Source: Deltaproteobacteria bacterium (GTDB lineage Bacteria > Desulfobacterota > Desulfobacteria > Desulfobacterales > JAFDFH01). From it: a stretch of DNA of 17,174 bases. Below, one piece after another: positions 9,405 to 17,064 of this stretch; the first letter of the stretch is position 1, and every line of letters begins with the position of its first letter. The DNA is taken from assembly GCA_019309945.1 (NCBI GenBank), contig JAFDFH010000007.1, positions 1 to 17,174 of the forward strand, read 5' to 3'. The position numbers and the translations under genes were made by a program. The notes under the pieces were generated by a model. That model did not search any database, was not told the DNA's origin, and saw only the letters and a list, made by a program, of their open reading frames with translations.

Positions 9405-9827
9405 ATGAGTGATACCGGATTTGAACCAAAAATTATTGCTTTTTGCTGCAACTGGTGTGCTTACTCGGCTGCGGACCTTGCGGGCGTGAGCCGTTTTCAG
9501 TATCCACCCAACATGACGATCATCCGGGTAATGTGTTCCGGTCGGATCACTCCCGGTTTTATTTTCAAAGCATTGCAAATGGGTGCGGACGGAATACTGG
9601 TGTCCGGCTGACATATCGGCGATTGTTATTACCAGGATGGTAATGTAAAGGCCGAAAAGATGTTCACCATGACCCGGGAACTGGTCCGAATGCTGGGAAT
9701 TGATCCGGACAGATTGCGACTGGAATGGATATCTTCGGCCGAAGGTACGCGTTTTGCCGAAGTTGCCAGAGAATTTACAGCGCAGATCAAGTCCTTAGGG
9801 CCGTCTGATCTTAAAAGGGCGGCCTGA
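9405..9827 (+). CDS. mvhD: MvhD1, selenocysteine [2Fe-2S] electron-transfer protein
   Basis: With TGA 9609-9611 read as Sec69, this is a 140-residue MvhD. MvhD carries a [2Fe-2S] cluster and links a hydrogenase or formate dehydrogenase to HdrA. The family signature is intact: FCCNWCAYSAADLAGVSR, RVMCSGR and GADGILVSG-U-HIGDC. Candidate cluster ligands are C15, C18, C44 and either Sec69 or C74; most MvhD proteins have Cys at position 69. The frame continues past TGA with clear homology (HIGDCYYQDGN, then LEWISSAEGTRF) and ends at a real TGA, 9825-9827. AAAGG at 9391-9395 is the likely ribosome site. It lies between HdrA1 and HdrA2, so it could serve either. It aligns almost residue for residue with MvhD2, which has Sec at 18 where this protein has Cys. 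Confidence 0.92.
9628..9644 (+). promoter_or_regulatory. SECIS-like hairpin for MvhD1 Sec69
   Basis: AUUACC (9628-9633) pairs perfectly with GGUAAU (9639-9644) around the loop AGGAU. The loop starts 23 nt after the TGA. The same stem occurs at the same offset in MvhD2. Confidence 0.65.
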
Positions 9828-9872
9828 TAAAAGCAGGGCATTCAGGCCGGTAATAAATACAGGAGATAAGTT

Positions 9873-11423
9873 GTGAGTAAAGAAATCCTCGTTATTGGTG
9901 GGGGTATTGCGGGAATTCAGTCATCCTTAGATCTCGCTGAAATGGGATTCAAGGTAAATTTGCTGGAACGGTTACCCAGTATCGGCGGCAAGATGGCCCA
10001 ACTGGACAAGACCTTTCCAACAAATGACTGTGCCATCTGAATACTTTCGCCCAAGATGCTGGATGTCGGTCGACATCCCAATATTGAACTGATGGCATAT
10101 AGCGAAGTTGAAAAGGTAGAAGGTACCGCAGGCGATTTTAAAGTCACGGTTCGCAGGAAGGCACGGTACGTCGAGGAAGACAAGTGCACCGGTTGTGCCG
10201 CCTGCACGGAGAAATGCCCCACAATCGTGTCGGATGCGTTTAATCAGGGTCTGGGTACCCGTCGAGCCATCTATAGCTGGTTTGCCCAGGGCATTCCATC
10301 TACCCATACCATTGATCCGGACTACTGCCGCCAGTTATTAGGAAAAAAGTGCGGAATTTGTCAAAAAACATGCCAGGCCGATGCCATCAATTTCGAACAA
10401 AAAGATAGGATCATAGAACTCCATGTAGGGGCTATTATCGTTGCGGCCGGCTACGACGTATTTGATCCGTCCGTAATCCCTGAATACAATTACACGAATA
10501 TCGCCAACGTCATTACGGCCCTTGAATTCGAGAGGCTATTGAGTGCCAGCGGGCCCACGGGGGGCCACCTGGACCGTCCATCAGATCGGGCCATTGAAGC
10601 CGAGATTGAAGATCTTGCAAAAAAGGTAAAAAAATTACAAAAGGCGGTTGAGAAATTCGAAAAGAAATATGATGAAACTTCTTCCGAGTTCTACCAAGCG
10701 TATCAGGATGGCAATTATAAGGACGATGAAGAACGGGGGCAATGGGCTGAAAAATATGCGGGCTATTTGGCCGTTAGGGAACCTCTTGAAACTTTGAAAA
10801 AGAAGGCCGAGGGCTTTAGCGCCGCTAAAAAACTAGCCTTTATCCAGTGCGTTGGCTCGCGGGATTTCCGCTTCTACCCGTTTTGTTCGGGTTATTGCTG
10901 CATGCACTCAATTAAAGAAGCAATTATTGCCCATGAGCACGGTGCGGAGACCACCTCCACTATTTTTGGCATGGATATCCGGGCAGTTGGGAAAGGGTTT
11001 GAAGAATACAAAATACGGGGGGGCAATCACTCCAATATCACCTATTGTCGCAGCCGTATCGCTGAGATCACTCATGGACCGGATAATAATCCTGTCGTGA
11101 CCTACGAGGACACCCAGGAACAGCGGGTTAAAAGTGAGGAATTCGACCTGGTGATATTGGCCACAGCATGCGCGCCAGGAAAAGGGGCAAAGCAATTATC
11201 GGAAATCCTTGCTATTGAGCTCAATGCCTTTGGTTTTTTCAAAACCAGCAAATCCCAGCCGCTTGACACCACCCGGGAGGGTATTTTTGTTTGCGGCTGT
11301 GCCCATGGCCCCATGGATATCCCTGAATCCGTTTCCCAGGGCAGCAGCGCTGCAGCCCGGGCGGTACAGGTTGTAGTTGCCAACAGGGATTCTGAAGAAG
11401 AAAAAATACGTCAGGCATCATAA
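9873..11423 (+). CDS. hdrA: selenocysteine HdrA2 (N-terminal HdrA half) with coiled-coil insertion
   Basis: The gene starts at GTG 9873, 7 nt after AGGAG (9861-9865), and reads through TGA 10038-10040 as Sec56 to give 516 residues. It matches the first HdrA half of HdrA1 without the GltD-like insert. It opens with a flavin motif GGGIAG, then GGKMAQLDKTFPTNDCAI-U-ILSPK, where Sec replaces the usual Cys. Ferredoxin motifs follow (C105, C108, C111, C115; C152, C160, C163, C167), then the HdrA cluster region QCVGSRD (C326), C338 and C342-C343. Between HLDRPSD and KKLAFIQCVGSRD there is a charged, Lys/Glu-rich helical stretch at about residues 239-319; HdrA1 has only a few residues there. It lacks the C-terminal ferredoxins of canonical HdrA, which are on HdrA3, starting 14 nt later. 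The pair resembles the QmoA/QmoB split. Expected role: FAD-dependent bifurcation or electron relay. Confidence 0.92.
10061..10078 (+). promoter_or_regulatory. SECIS-like hairpin for HdrA2 Sec56
   Basis: A perfect 7-bp stem, GGAUGUC (10061-10067) with GACAUCC (10072-10078), closes a GGUC loop. The loop begins 28 nt after the TGA, about 10 nt farther than in the paralogue HdrA1. The stem is read from codons for LDVGRHP. Confidence 0.7.
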
Positions 11424-11437
11424 AGGAATCGGTCAGT

Positions 11438-13126
11438 ATGAGTGACAAAATTAATGGAAATGGCAACCCGTCCGATACCCTGCGAATCGGGGTATTTATC
11501 TGTGACTGCGGGTCCAATATTGCCGGACACCTGGATTGTAAGGCGGTTACCGAGTTCGCCGCCACGCTCCCCGGTGTTGTGTATGCCAAGGAAAATCTTT
11601 ACACCTGCTCGGAATCCGGCGTTGCTGAAATTCAAAAGGCGATAAAGGAAAATAATTTAAATCGTGTGGTCGTGGCATCCTGTTCTCCACGAACGCATCA
11701 ACCTCTTTTTGCGAGCTCTTGTGCCCAGGCGGGATTAAATTCGTATCTTTTTGAAATGGTGAATATCCGTGACCAGTGTTCCTGGGTACATATGGGAAAA
11801 CGAGAGGAAGCGACGGCCAAGGCGAAAGATCTGGTACGAATGGGCGTGGCCAAAAGCACATTTCTTGAACCGCAACAGGAGATCGAAGCGGATATAATCC
11901 CCAGGGTTCTGGTAATTGGCGGAGGAGTTGCAGGCTTGTCGGCGGTCGAGTCGCTGGCAGGCATGGGCTTAGAAGCAGTTTTGGTCGAAAGAGAGACGGA
12001 ATTGGGGGGTCTCCTTCGACAGCTCAACCGCCTGGCACCTGAAGGCGACAGCGCCCTTGACCGTATTTCCGCCATCATTGAAAAGGTAACGTCGCTTTCT
12101 AACGTAACCATATATACAGGATCAGAGTTGGAAGAAGTTGGCGGCTATATCGGCAACTTTGAGATGACCATCACCCATAAGGATGGCGGAAAGTCTCAAG
12201 AAAAAGTGGGGTGTATCGTGGTGGCAACGGGCGCGGTCCCCTTTCAGCCGGTGGGAATGTACGGATACGATGGGAAGACGGTCATTACCCAGCTGGAACT
12301 GGAAGAGCAACTGAAAAAGGGTACATTCAACGCTAAAGACGTGGTGATGATCCAGTGTGTGGGGTCGCGTTCACCCGAAAGGCAATATTGTTCCCGGATC
12401 TGCTGCATGACAGCGGTTAAAAATGCCCTCTTGATCAAGGAGCAGAACCCGGACGCTGAAGTTCACATTCTGTATCGTGATATTCAGATGTATGGGGCTG
12501 AAAAGGAGCAGATGCTTTGGGATGCACGCAGCAAGGAAGTCAGATTTGATGTCTACAAAGTGGATCAGCCGCCGGTCGTCGAGAATGGGCGGGTTCGCTT
12601 TTTTCAGTCGTTGATGGGGGAGACCATCGAAATTCCCGCTGACCTGGTGGTCTTATCCACGCCTTTGATTGCCCGCGAAGATGCGCCGAACCTTTCCCAG
12701 CTTATGAGGATCTCCATCGACCAGTATGGTTTTTTCTTAGAGGCCCATGTTAAGCTGAGACCGCTCGATTTCGCAACCGATGGCATCTTTGTCTGTGGTT
12801 CCGCCCATTATCCGGCTACGGTGGAGGAATCCAGATCCCAGGGGTTAGGAGCTGCTGCCAGAGTGGCTACGATCCTGTTTAAAGACAAGTTGGTGATCAG
12901 TGCCATTGTGGCGGAAATCAACCCGGAAACATGTGTGGGATGTAAGGGATGCATGGAGATGTGCCCCTATGAAGCCATTCGCTATGTTCCCGAAGAAAAC
13001 ATTTGTGAGGTAAACAAGATTCTCTGCAAGGGCTGCGGGGCCTGTGCCGCCACATGCCCGTCGCAAAGTGCGCTGCTGAAGGGATTTAATCCTCAGCAGC
13101 TTTTATCACAGATCAGGGCTGCGTGA
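11438..13126 (+). CDS. hdrA: HdrA3, QmoB-like C-terminal HdrA half
   Basis: A 562-residue flavin/Fe-S protein equivalent to the second half of HdrA1. It begins with the HdrA N-terminal domain (RIGVFICDCGSNIAG, C22 and C24, then VVVASCSPRTHQPLF), followed by an FAD Rossmann motif GGGVAG at 161-166, the HdrA cluster motif QCVGSR (C307) with C318 and C322-C323, and two C-terminal ferredoxin motifs (C499, C502, C505, C509; C530, C533, C536, C540, with an extra C523). The Sec/Cys motif of the other half is absent, as in HdrA1 module B, so this is a specialised half rather than a full HdrA. AAAGGA at 11422-11427 overlaps the stop of HdrA2, which points to translational coupling and a fixed ratio. 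The ferredoxins are the likely contact with HdrB/HdrC or free ferredoxin. It ends with TGA, used here as a true stop. Confidence 0.92.
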   Translation: MSDKINGNGNPSDTLRIGVFICDCGSNIAGHLDCKAVTEFAATLPGVVYAKENLYTCSESGVAEIQKAIKENNLNRVVVASCSPRTHQPLFASSCAQAGLNSYLFEMVNIRDQCSWVHMGKREEATAKAKDLVRMGVAKSTFLEPQQEIEADIIPRVLVIGGGVAGLSAVESLAGMGLEAVLVERETELGGLLRQLNRLAPEGDSALDRISAIIEKVTSLSNVTIYTGSELEEVGGYIGNFEMTITHKDGGKSQEKVGCIVVATGAVPFQPVGMYGYDGKTVITQLELEEQLKKGTFNAKDVVMIQCVGSRSPERQYCSRICCMTAVKNALLIKEQNPDAEVHILYRDIQMYGAEKEQMLWDARSKEVRFDVYKVDQPPVVENGRVRFFQSLMGETIEIPADLVVLSTPLIAREDAPNLSQLMRISIDQYGFFLEAHVKLRPLDFATDGIFVCGSAHYPATVEESRSQGLGAAARVATILFKDKLVISAIVAEINPETCVGCKGCMEMCPYEAIRYVPEENICEVNKILCKGCGACAATCPSQSALLKGFNPQQLLSQIRAA

Positions 13127-13137
13127 GGCAGGGGGTA

Positions 13138-13221
13138 GAGGACAGGGGACAGAGGACAGAAGGCAGAAGACAGAGGTCAGAGGACGGAGGGCAGAAGACG
13201 GAGGACAGAGGACGGAGGACG
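13138..13221. repeat. heptanucleotide tandem repeat, 12 copies of GAGGACA-like units
   Basis: Twelve consecutive 7-nt units fit the consensus GAGGACR with one or two changes each. The plus strand is almost free of T across the array. It occupies the 185-nt gap between HdrA3 and MvhD2, starting 11 nt after the stop of HdrA3. Copy number may vary by slippage. I see no promoter in it. Confidence 0.9.
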
Positions 13222-13311
13222 GAATAAGCGAATAAAACACTCATTCTGACTTCCGCCGGCTGACTTTCTACCTTCGGATTTCAAGTTTTTTCCAAGAAAA
13301 GGATAGTTACG

Positions 13312-13764
13312 ATGAGCGACAACAGTTTCGAGCCCAAAATTTTATGCTTTATTTGCACGTGGTGAACTTACGCTGCTGCTGACCTGGCTGGGGTTAGTCG
13401 ATTGCAGTATCCGGAAAATGTCCGGACCATACGCGTTATGTGTTCCGCCAGCGTGTCGCCGCACCATGTCCTGCGAGCCTTTCAGCAGGGAGTGGACGGC
13501 GTTTTTGTCGGCGGGTGACATCTTGGAGAATGTCATTACCTGTATGGTAATTACGCAACAAAAAAGCGAATGACGTTTTTAAAGCAATTGATAGCGTTTA
13601 GCGGCATTGAAGGAGAGCGCCTGCGGTTTAAATGGATCTCTGCTGCTGAAGGTCCTGAGTTTGCAATCGAAATGAATGACTTTGTTAAAACCATTCAAGA
13701 ATTAGGCCCTTCACCACTTAATAAAAGCGTAAAGGAACGACAAAAGGAGCAGCAAGCGGCCTAG
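13312..13764 (+). CDS. mvhD: MvhD2 with two selenocysteines
   Basis: Reading both TGA 13363-13365 (Sec18) and TGA 13516-13518 (Sec69) through gives one 150-residue MvhD ending at TAG. The ATG at 13312 has AAAAGGA (13297-13303) ahead of it and gives an N-terminus MSDNSFEPKI matching MSDTGFEPKI of MvhD1. Around Sec18 the sequence is CFICTW-U-TYAAADLAGVSR, against CCNW-C-AYSAADLAGVSR in MvhD1. Around Sec69 it is GVDGVFVGG-U-HLGEC, the same place as Sec69 of MvhD1. Candidate [2Fe-2S] ligands are C15, Sec18, C44, Sec69 or C74. The tail is Lys/Glu/Gln-rich. It directly precedes the FdhB-like gene by 27 nt, so it is the likely link from formate dehydrogenase to HdrA. Plain gene finding would split it into fragments or miss it. 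Confidence 0.9.
13379..13397 (+). promoter_or_regulatory. SECIS-like hairpin for MvhD2 Sec18
   Basis: CUGACCU (13379-13385) can pair with GGGUUAG (13391-13397), using two G-U pairs, around the loop GGCUG. The loop starts 21 nt after the TGA. This is the weakest of the six hairpins. Confidence 0.5.
13535..13551 (+). promoter_or_regulatory. SECIS-like hairpin for MvhD2 Sec69
   Basis: AUUACC (13535-13540) pairs with GGUAAU (13546-13551) around the loop UGUAU, 23 nt after the TGA. Stem and spacing are identical to MvhD1 although the loop differs. Confidence 0.6.
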
Positions 13765-13791
13765 GATATAAATTTTATAAGAAGGTGTTGC

Positions 13792-14589
13792 ATGATCGAA
13801 GAAGTAAAGAAAAAAGTGAAAGAACTCTTGGAATCAGGACAAATTAAAGGCTTCCTGGGACTTCATCAACAAAACGGCCATATTGGGCCCCATCTTTTTA
13901 CGGATGGCAATGATCTTGGCAATATGGTCCTTGGTGACCTGAAACGACCGGGGGATACCCGCTATCCCCTCAACAAATTCCTGATCCATCTTGCTCGCAA
14001 ATATTCCCAGGATACGTTCGGCGTCCTGGTCCGGGGGTGTGATCAAAGGGGTCTTAAGGCCCTTTACGTTTGGAACCAGTTGAATCCGGATAAAGTCATT
14101 GCCGTGGGGATCGCCTGCCCTCCGGAACTGGCAGGTGCCTGTGAGTGTCTCCAGCCATACCCGGATGAATTTGTCGCCGGGGAAAAAAATGATGGGGTCA
14201 CCTCCATTGAGGTCAGTAAAATCGACGCCTTAGATCTGTCCGGGCGTTTTAAATTCTGGCTGGAGGAGTTTTCCAAGTGTATCAAATGTTATGGATGCAG
14301 GGATATCTGTCCCATGTGCTTTTGCAAAGAATGCAGTATCGAAGAGGATAAACTGGTGAATACCGGTGAAATTCCGCCTGAAATACCGATATTTCATTTA
14401 ACCCGGGCCGTTCACATGGTGGGACGCTGTATTGACTGCGGCCTTTGCAGTGAAGCCTGCCCGGCAGATATACCATTGAGGACATTGTATAAAAAAGTGG
14501 CCGATATCATCGACCAGGAATTCAGCCATCGACCTGGGTATACGATGGAAAAATCGCCTCTGAATATGTTAGGCCCGTTTGTAGAATGA
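13792..14589 (+). CDS. FdhB/FrhB-like iron-sulfur protein, formate dehydrogenase partner
   Basis: A 265-residue soluble protein. The first 150 or so residues resemble the FrhB/FdhB family that accompanies cytoplasmic formate dehydrogenases and F420 hydrogenases, with VLVRGCDQRGLKAL near 78-91 and a Cys-rich ACPPELAGACEC region near 109-119. The C-terminal half holds a [4Fe-4S] motif C163/C166/C169/C173, extra cysteines 176, 178 and 181, and a second motif C213/C216/C219/C223. It probably carries electrons between FdhA, encoded 197 nt downstream, and MvhD2, encoded 27 nt upstream. Whether it binds FAD, as methanogen FdhB does, is not visible by eye. AAGGTG at 13782-13787 is the ribosome site. 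It ends TGA-TAA. Confidence 0.78.
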   Translation: MIEEVKKKVKELLESGQIKGFLGLHQQNGHIGPHLFTDGNDLGNMVLGDLKRPGDTRYPLNKFLIHLARKYSQDTFGVLVRGCDQRGLKALYVWNQLNPDKVIAVGIACPPELAGACECLQPYPDEFVAGEKNDGVTSIEVSKIDALDLSGRFKFWLEEFSKCIKCYGCRDICPMCFCKECSIEEDKLVNTGEIPPEIPIFHLTRAVHMVGRCIDCGLCSEACPADIPLRTLYKKVADIIDQEFSHRPGYTMEKSPLNMLGPFVE

Positions 14590-14595
14590 TAAAAT

Positions 14596-14621
14596 AAGAC
14601 CTTGAAATTTTCAAAGGTCTT
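14596..14621. other. stem-loop between the FdhB-like gene and fdhA
   Basis: AAGACCTT-GAAA and TTTCAAAGGTCTT form an 11-12 bp hairpin with one bulged base. No T-run follows on the plus strand, so it is not a good intrinsic terminator; it may stabilise or process the message between the two genes. Confidence 0.5.
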
Positions 14622-14786
14622 AAAATAGGGAGGCCTTTGGAAAATGCTCATTTTTGTTCAAGTTCAAGGAAGGCGATAATTTTAACCACAGGAATACATT
14701 ACCGTATTTTGAGGATTAAAATTTGAGCCTGACACAGAAATTGGGCCAAAAGGGGCGTTTTACAAAGGTCTCTTAGAGGAGTTTGC

Positions 14787-16823
14787 ATGGAGTACAAAAC
14801 CGTATTGACGACCTGCACTTACTGCGGCTGTGGTTGTAACTTTTACCTTGAGGTGCTCGACGGTCAAATCGTCGGCACCATTCCCTGTAAAACCAGTCCT
14901 GTGAGTGAGGGCAAGCTCTGCATCAAGGGCTGGAATGTGCATGAGTTCGTTCAAAGCCCCAAACGATTGCAACACCCGTTGATCCGCAAAAATGGAGCCT
15001 TAACGGAAGTCTCCTGGGATGAGGCTTTGGACTACACGGTCTCACGGCTGAAGGCGATTAAGGAGGCTCACGGGAGTGACAGTATTGCATTCCTAACCTC
15101 TGCCAAGGTTACTAACGAGGAAAATTATCTGCTCCAGAAATTTGCACGTGCTGCAGTGGGTACCAACAGTGTGGACCACTGCGCCCGTCTGTGACATTCC
15201 TCCACGGTGGCAGGTCTTGCCGCCGCATTCGGCAGTGGAGCCATGACCAATTCCGTGGCCGAGCTGGAAGATTCCGACTGCATTTTTGTGATCGGTTCGA
15301 ACACCACGTCTTCCCATCCACTAGTGGCCACCCGAATTTTTAGAGCCAAACAAAAAGGCGCCCGGTTGATTGTGGCGGACCCCCGGAAAATCCAGCTCAC
15401 CTTACAGGCGGATCTCCACATAGCTCAGAAATTAGGGACGGATGTGGCCCTCATTAACGGAATCATGCATGTCATTTTAAAGAATGGTTGGCACGATCAG
15501 GCATTTATTGACGAGCGCACCGAAGGCTTTGAAGAACTCAAAAAGGCCGTCGAAGACTATCCCCCGGAGAAGGTGGCCGAAATTACGGGGATCCCGGCCG
15601 AGGATATTATTAAAACCGCTGAATACTATGGCACCGCCAACGCAGCTTCGATTGTCTACTGCATGGGAATTACCCAGCACACCACCGGCGTTGACAACGT
15701 CAAATCCCTTGCCAACCTGGCCATGCTGACGGGCAACCTGGGAAAAGAGGGAACGGGCGTCAATCCCTTACGCGGTCAGAACAATGTGCAGGGGGCCTGC
15801 GATATGGGCGGTCTGCCCAATGTGTATCCCGGCTATCAGCCGGTGATTGATATTGGGGCCAATGAAAAATTTTCGAAGGCCTGGAATGCCAAGCTATCAG
15901 ACCAGCTGGGACTTACAATTCCGGATATGCTAGCGGGTATTACGGAAGGATCTGTTAAAGCACTCTATGTGCTGGCGGAAAATCCCATAATGAGTGACCC
16001 TGACACCAGCCACGTAAAAAAAGCTATCGAGGCCGTGGAACTATTAATAGTTCAGGACATTTTTCTAACAGAGACCGCAGCAATGGCCCATGTTGTGCTG
16101 CCAGGGACTTCCTTTGCGGAAAAGGACGGCACCTTTTCAAATACGGAAAGACGGGTAATGAGGGTGCGCCAGGCCATCGAACCGGTGGGCGAATCCCGTC
16201 CCGACTGGCAGATTATTCAGGAAGTATCCAATCGTTTTGGCTACGAAATGAAATATGATTCACCTGCAGCTATTATGGACGAAATTGCCGCCCTCACACC
16301 TTCTTACGGCGGCATCACCTATGAGCGCCTGGAGGGCGAGGGGCTCCAATGGCCATGTCCGGATAAGGATCATCCCGGCACGAAATTCCTTCATAAAGAC
16401 AGGATTGCCCGGGGTAAAGGGCTGTTCCATGCCATCGAATTCAAACCCCCGGCCGAAAGTGTAGATGAGCAGTACCCCTTCTGGCTGACGACCGGTCGTG
16501 TTTACGTCCATTACCACACCGGCACCATGACACGAAACTCGCCAACGCTGGAAGCTGAGATTCCGGAAGGATTGCTGGAGATTCATCCCACCGATGCGGA
16601 GAGACTTGAAGTTACCGAGGGGGATTGGGTCAAAATTATCAGCCGTCGCGGCGAGATCACAGCCAGGACCATGGTGACCGACAGGGTTGTGGAAGGACTG
16701 CTCTTTATGCCGTTTCATTTTGTGGAGAGCTGCGCCAATGTACTGACCAATCCAGCACATGATCCGATTGCCAAAATTCCGGAATTTAAGGTTTGTGCCG
16801 TCAAGTTGGAAAAAGCGGCCTAA
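14787..16823 (+). CDS. fdhA: selenocysteine formate dehydrogenase, catalytic subunit
   Basis: With TGA 15192-15194 read as Sec136, this is a 678-residue molybdenum or tungsten bis-MGD formate dehydrogenase interconverting formate and CO2. The N-terminus holds the [4Fe-4S] site C10, C13, C17, C45, with K47 between cluster and cofactor. The active site is VDHCARL-U-HSSTVAGL, the same pattern as E. coli FdhF (Cys-Ala-Arg-Val-Sec-His). Cofactor-binding motifs follow: TGNLGKEGTGVNPLRGQNNV and, near the end, TGRVYVHYHTGTMTRNSPTL. There is no Tat signal and no extra N-terminal ferredoxin domain, so the enzyme is cytoplasmic and depends on partner subunits. Length matches methanogen FdhA and E. coli FdhF rather than NuoG-type enzymes. 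AGAGGA (14775-14780) lies 6 nt before the ATG. It is the last gene of the cluster, followed by a strong terminator. Metal choice cannot be read from sequence. Confidence 0.96.
15206..15224 (+). promoter_or_regulatory. SECIS hairpin for FdhA Sec136
   Basis: GGUGGCA (15206-15212) pairs with UGCCGCC (15218-15224) in a 7-bp stem closing loop GGUCU. The loop starts 19 nt after the TGA. The GCAGGUCU core matches the loop of the E. coli fdhF SECIS, making this the most secure of the six hairpins. Confidence 0.85.
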
Positions 16824-16853
16824 GTTTCCCCTCAAAAAACCCCGATTTCATAG

Positions 16854-16900
16854 AAAAATCCTCAAGGACACCGATTTCTTTCGTTCTTGAGGATTTTTTT
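16854..16900 (+). terminator. strong Rho-independent terminator after fdhA
   Basis: The arms 16854-16869 and 16883-16898 pair over 16 bp with one G-U (AAAAATCCTCAAGGAC with GTTCTTGAGGATTTTT) around a 13-nt loop, and the 3' side runs into seven T residues. It lies 31 nt after the fdhA stop. The A-tract on the 5' arm means it could also act on transcription from the minus side. Confidence 0.93.
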
Positions 16901-16909
16901 CTGACTGCG

Positions 16910-17055
16910 AATAGGTATCCTTCAGCCAAACAGCCGCCCAAGCGGTCGGTCCAGCTTTCATCCAGATGGCCCTGGACTTCAATGCAATCGGTTGCCGGTG
17001 TCCAGGGCTTGAAATGCTTTCAGTTGTAATCGTCGGGCATATTCATGATCCTCAT
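16910..17055 (-). pseudogene. decayed small gene with an IEVQGHLDESW motif
   Basis: On the minus strand, a GGGGGAGG ribosome-like site precedes ATG 17055 (other ATGs at 17046 and 17040). The frame reads 11 codons, meets TGA at 17020-17022, then continues with TDCIEVQGHLDESWTDRLGG before drifting into unrelated sequence that runs into the fdhA terminator. The motif resembles a family of small uncharacterised bacterial proteins with a V/I-x-G-H/R-L-D-x-x-W-x-x-W/R start, whose C-terminal half is missing here. I assign this from memory of the pattern, so it is tentative. No SECIS-like function is proposed for its TGA; simple decay is more likely. Confidence 0.35.
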
Positions 17056-17064
17056 GCCTCCCCC

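Noticed and set aside
13138..13221. CRISPR array
   Set aside because: The units are 7 nt and contiguous, with no spacers, so this is a simple tandem repeat.
4901..15194. Frameshift, pseudogene or TGA-as-tryptophan explanation for the broken genes
   Set aside because: All six interruptions are TGA only, at Cys/Sec family positions, with frame kept on both sides; TGA is also used as a genuine stop at 9825, 13124 and 14587.
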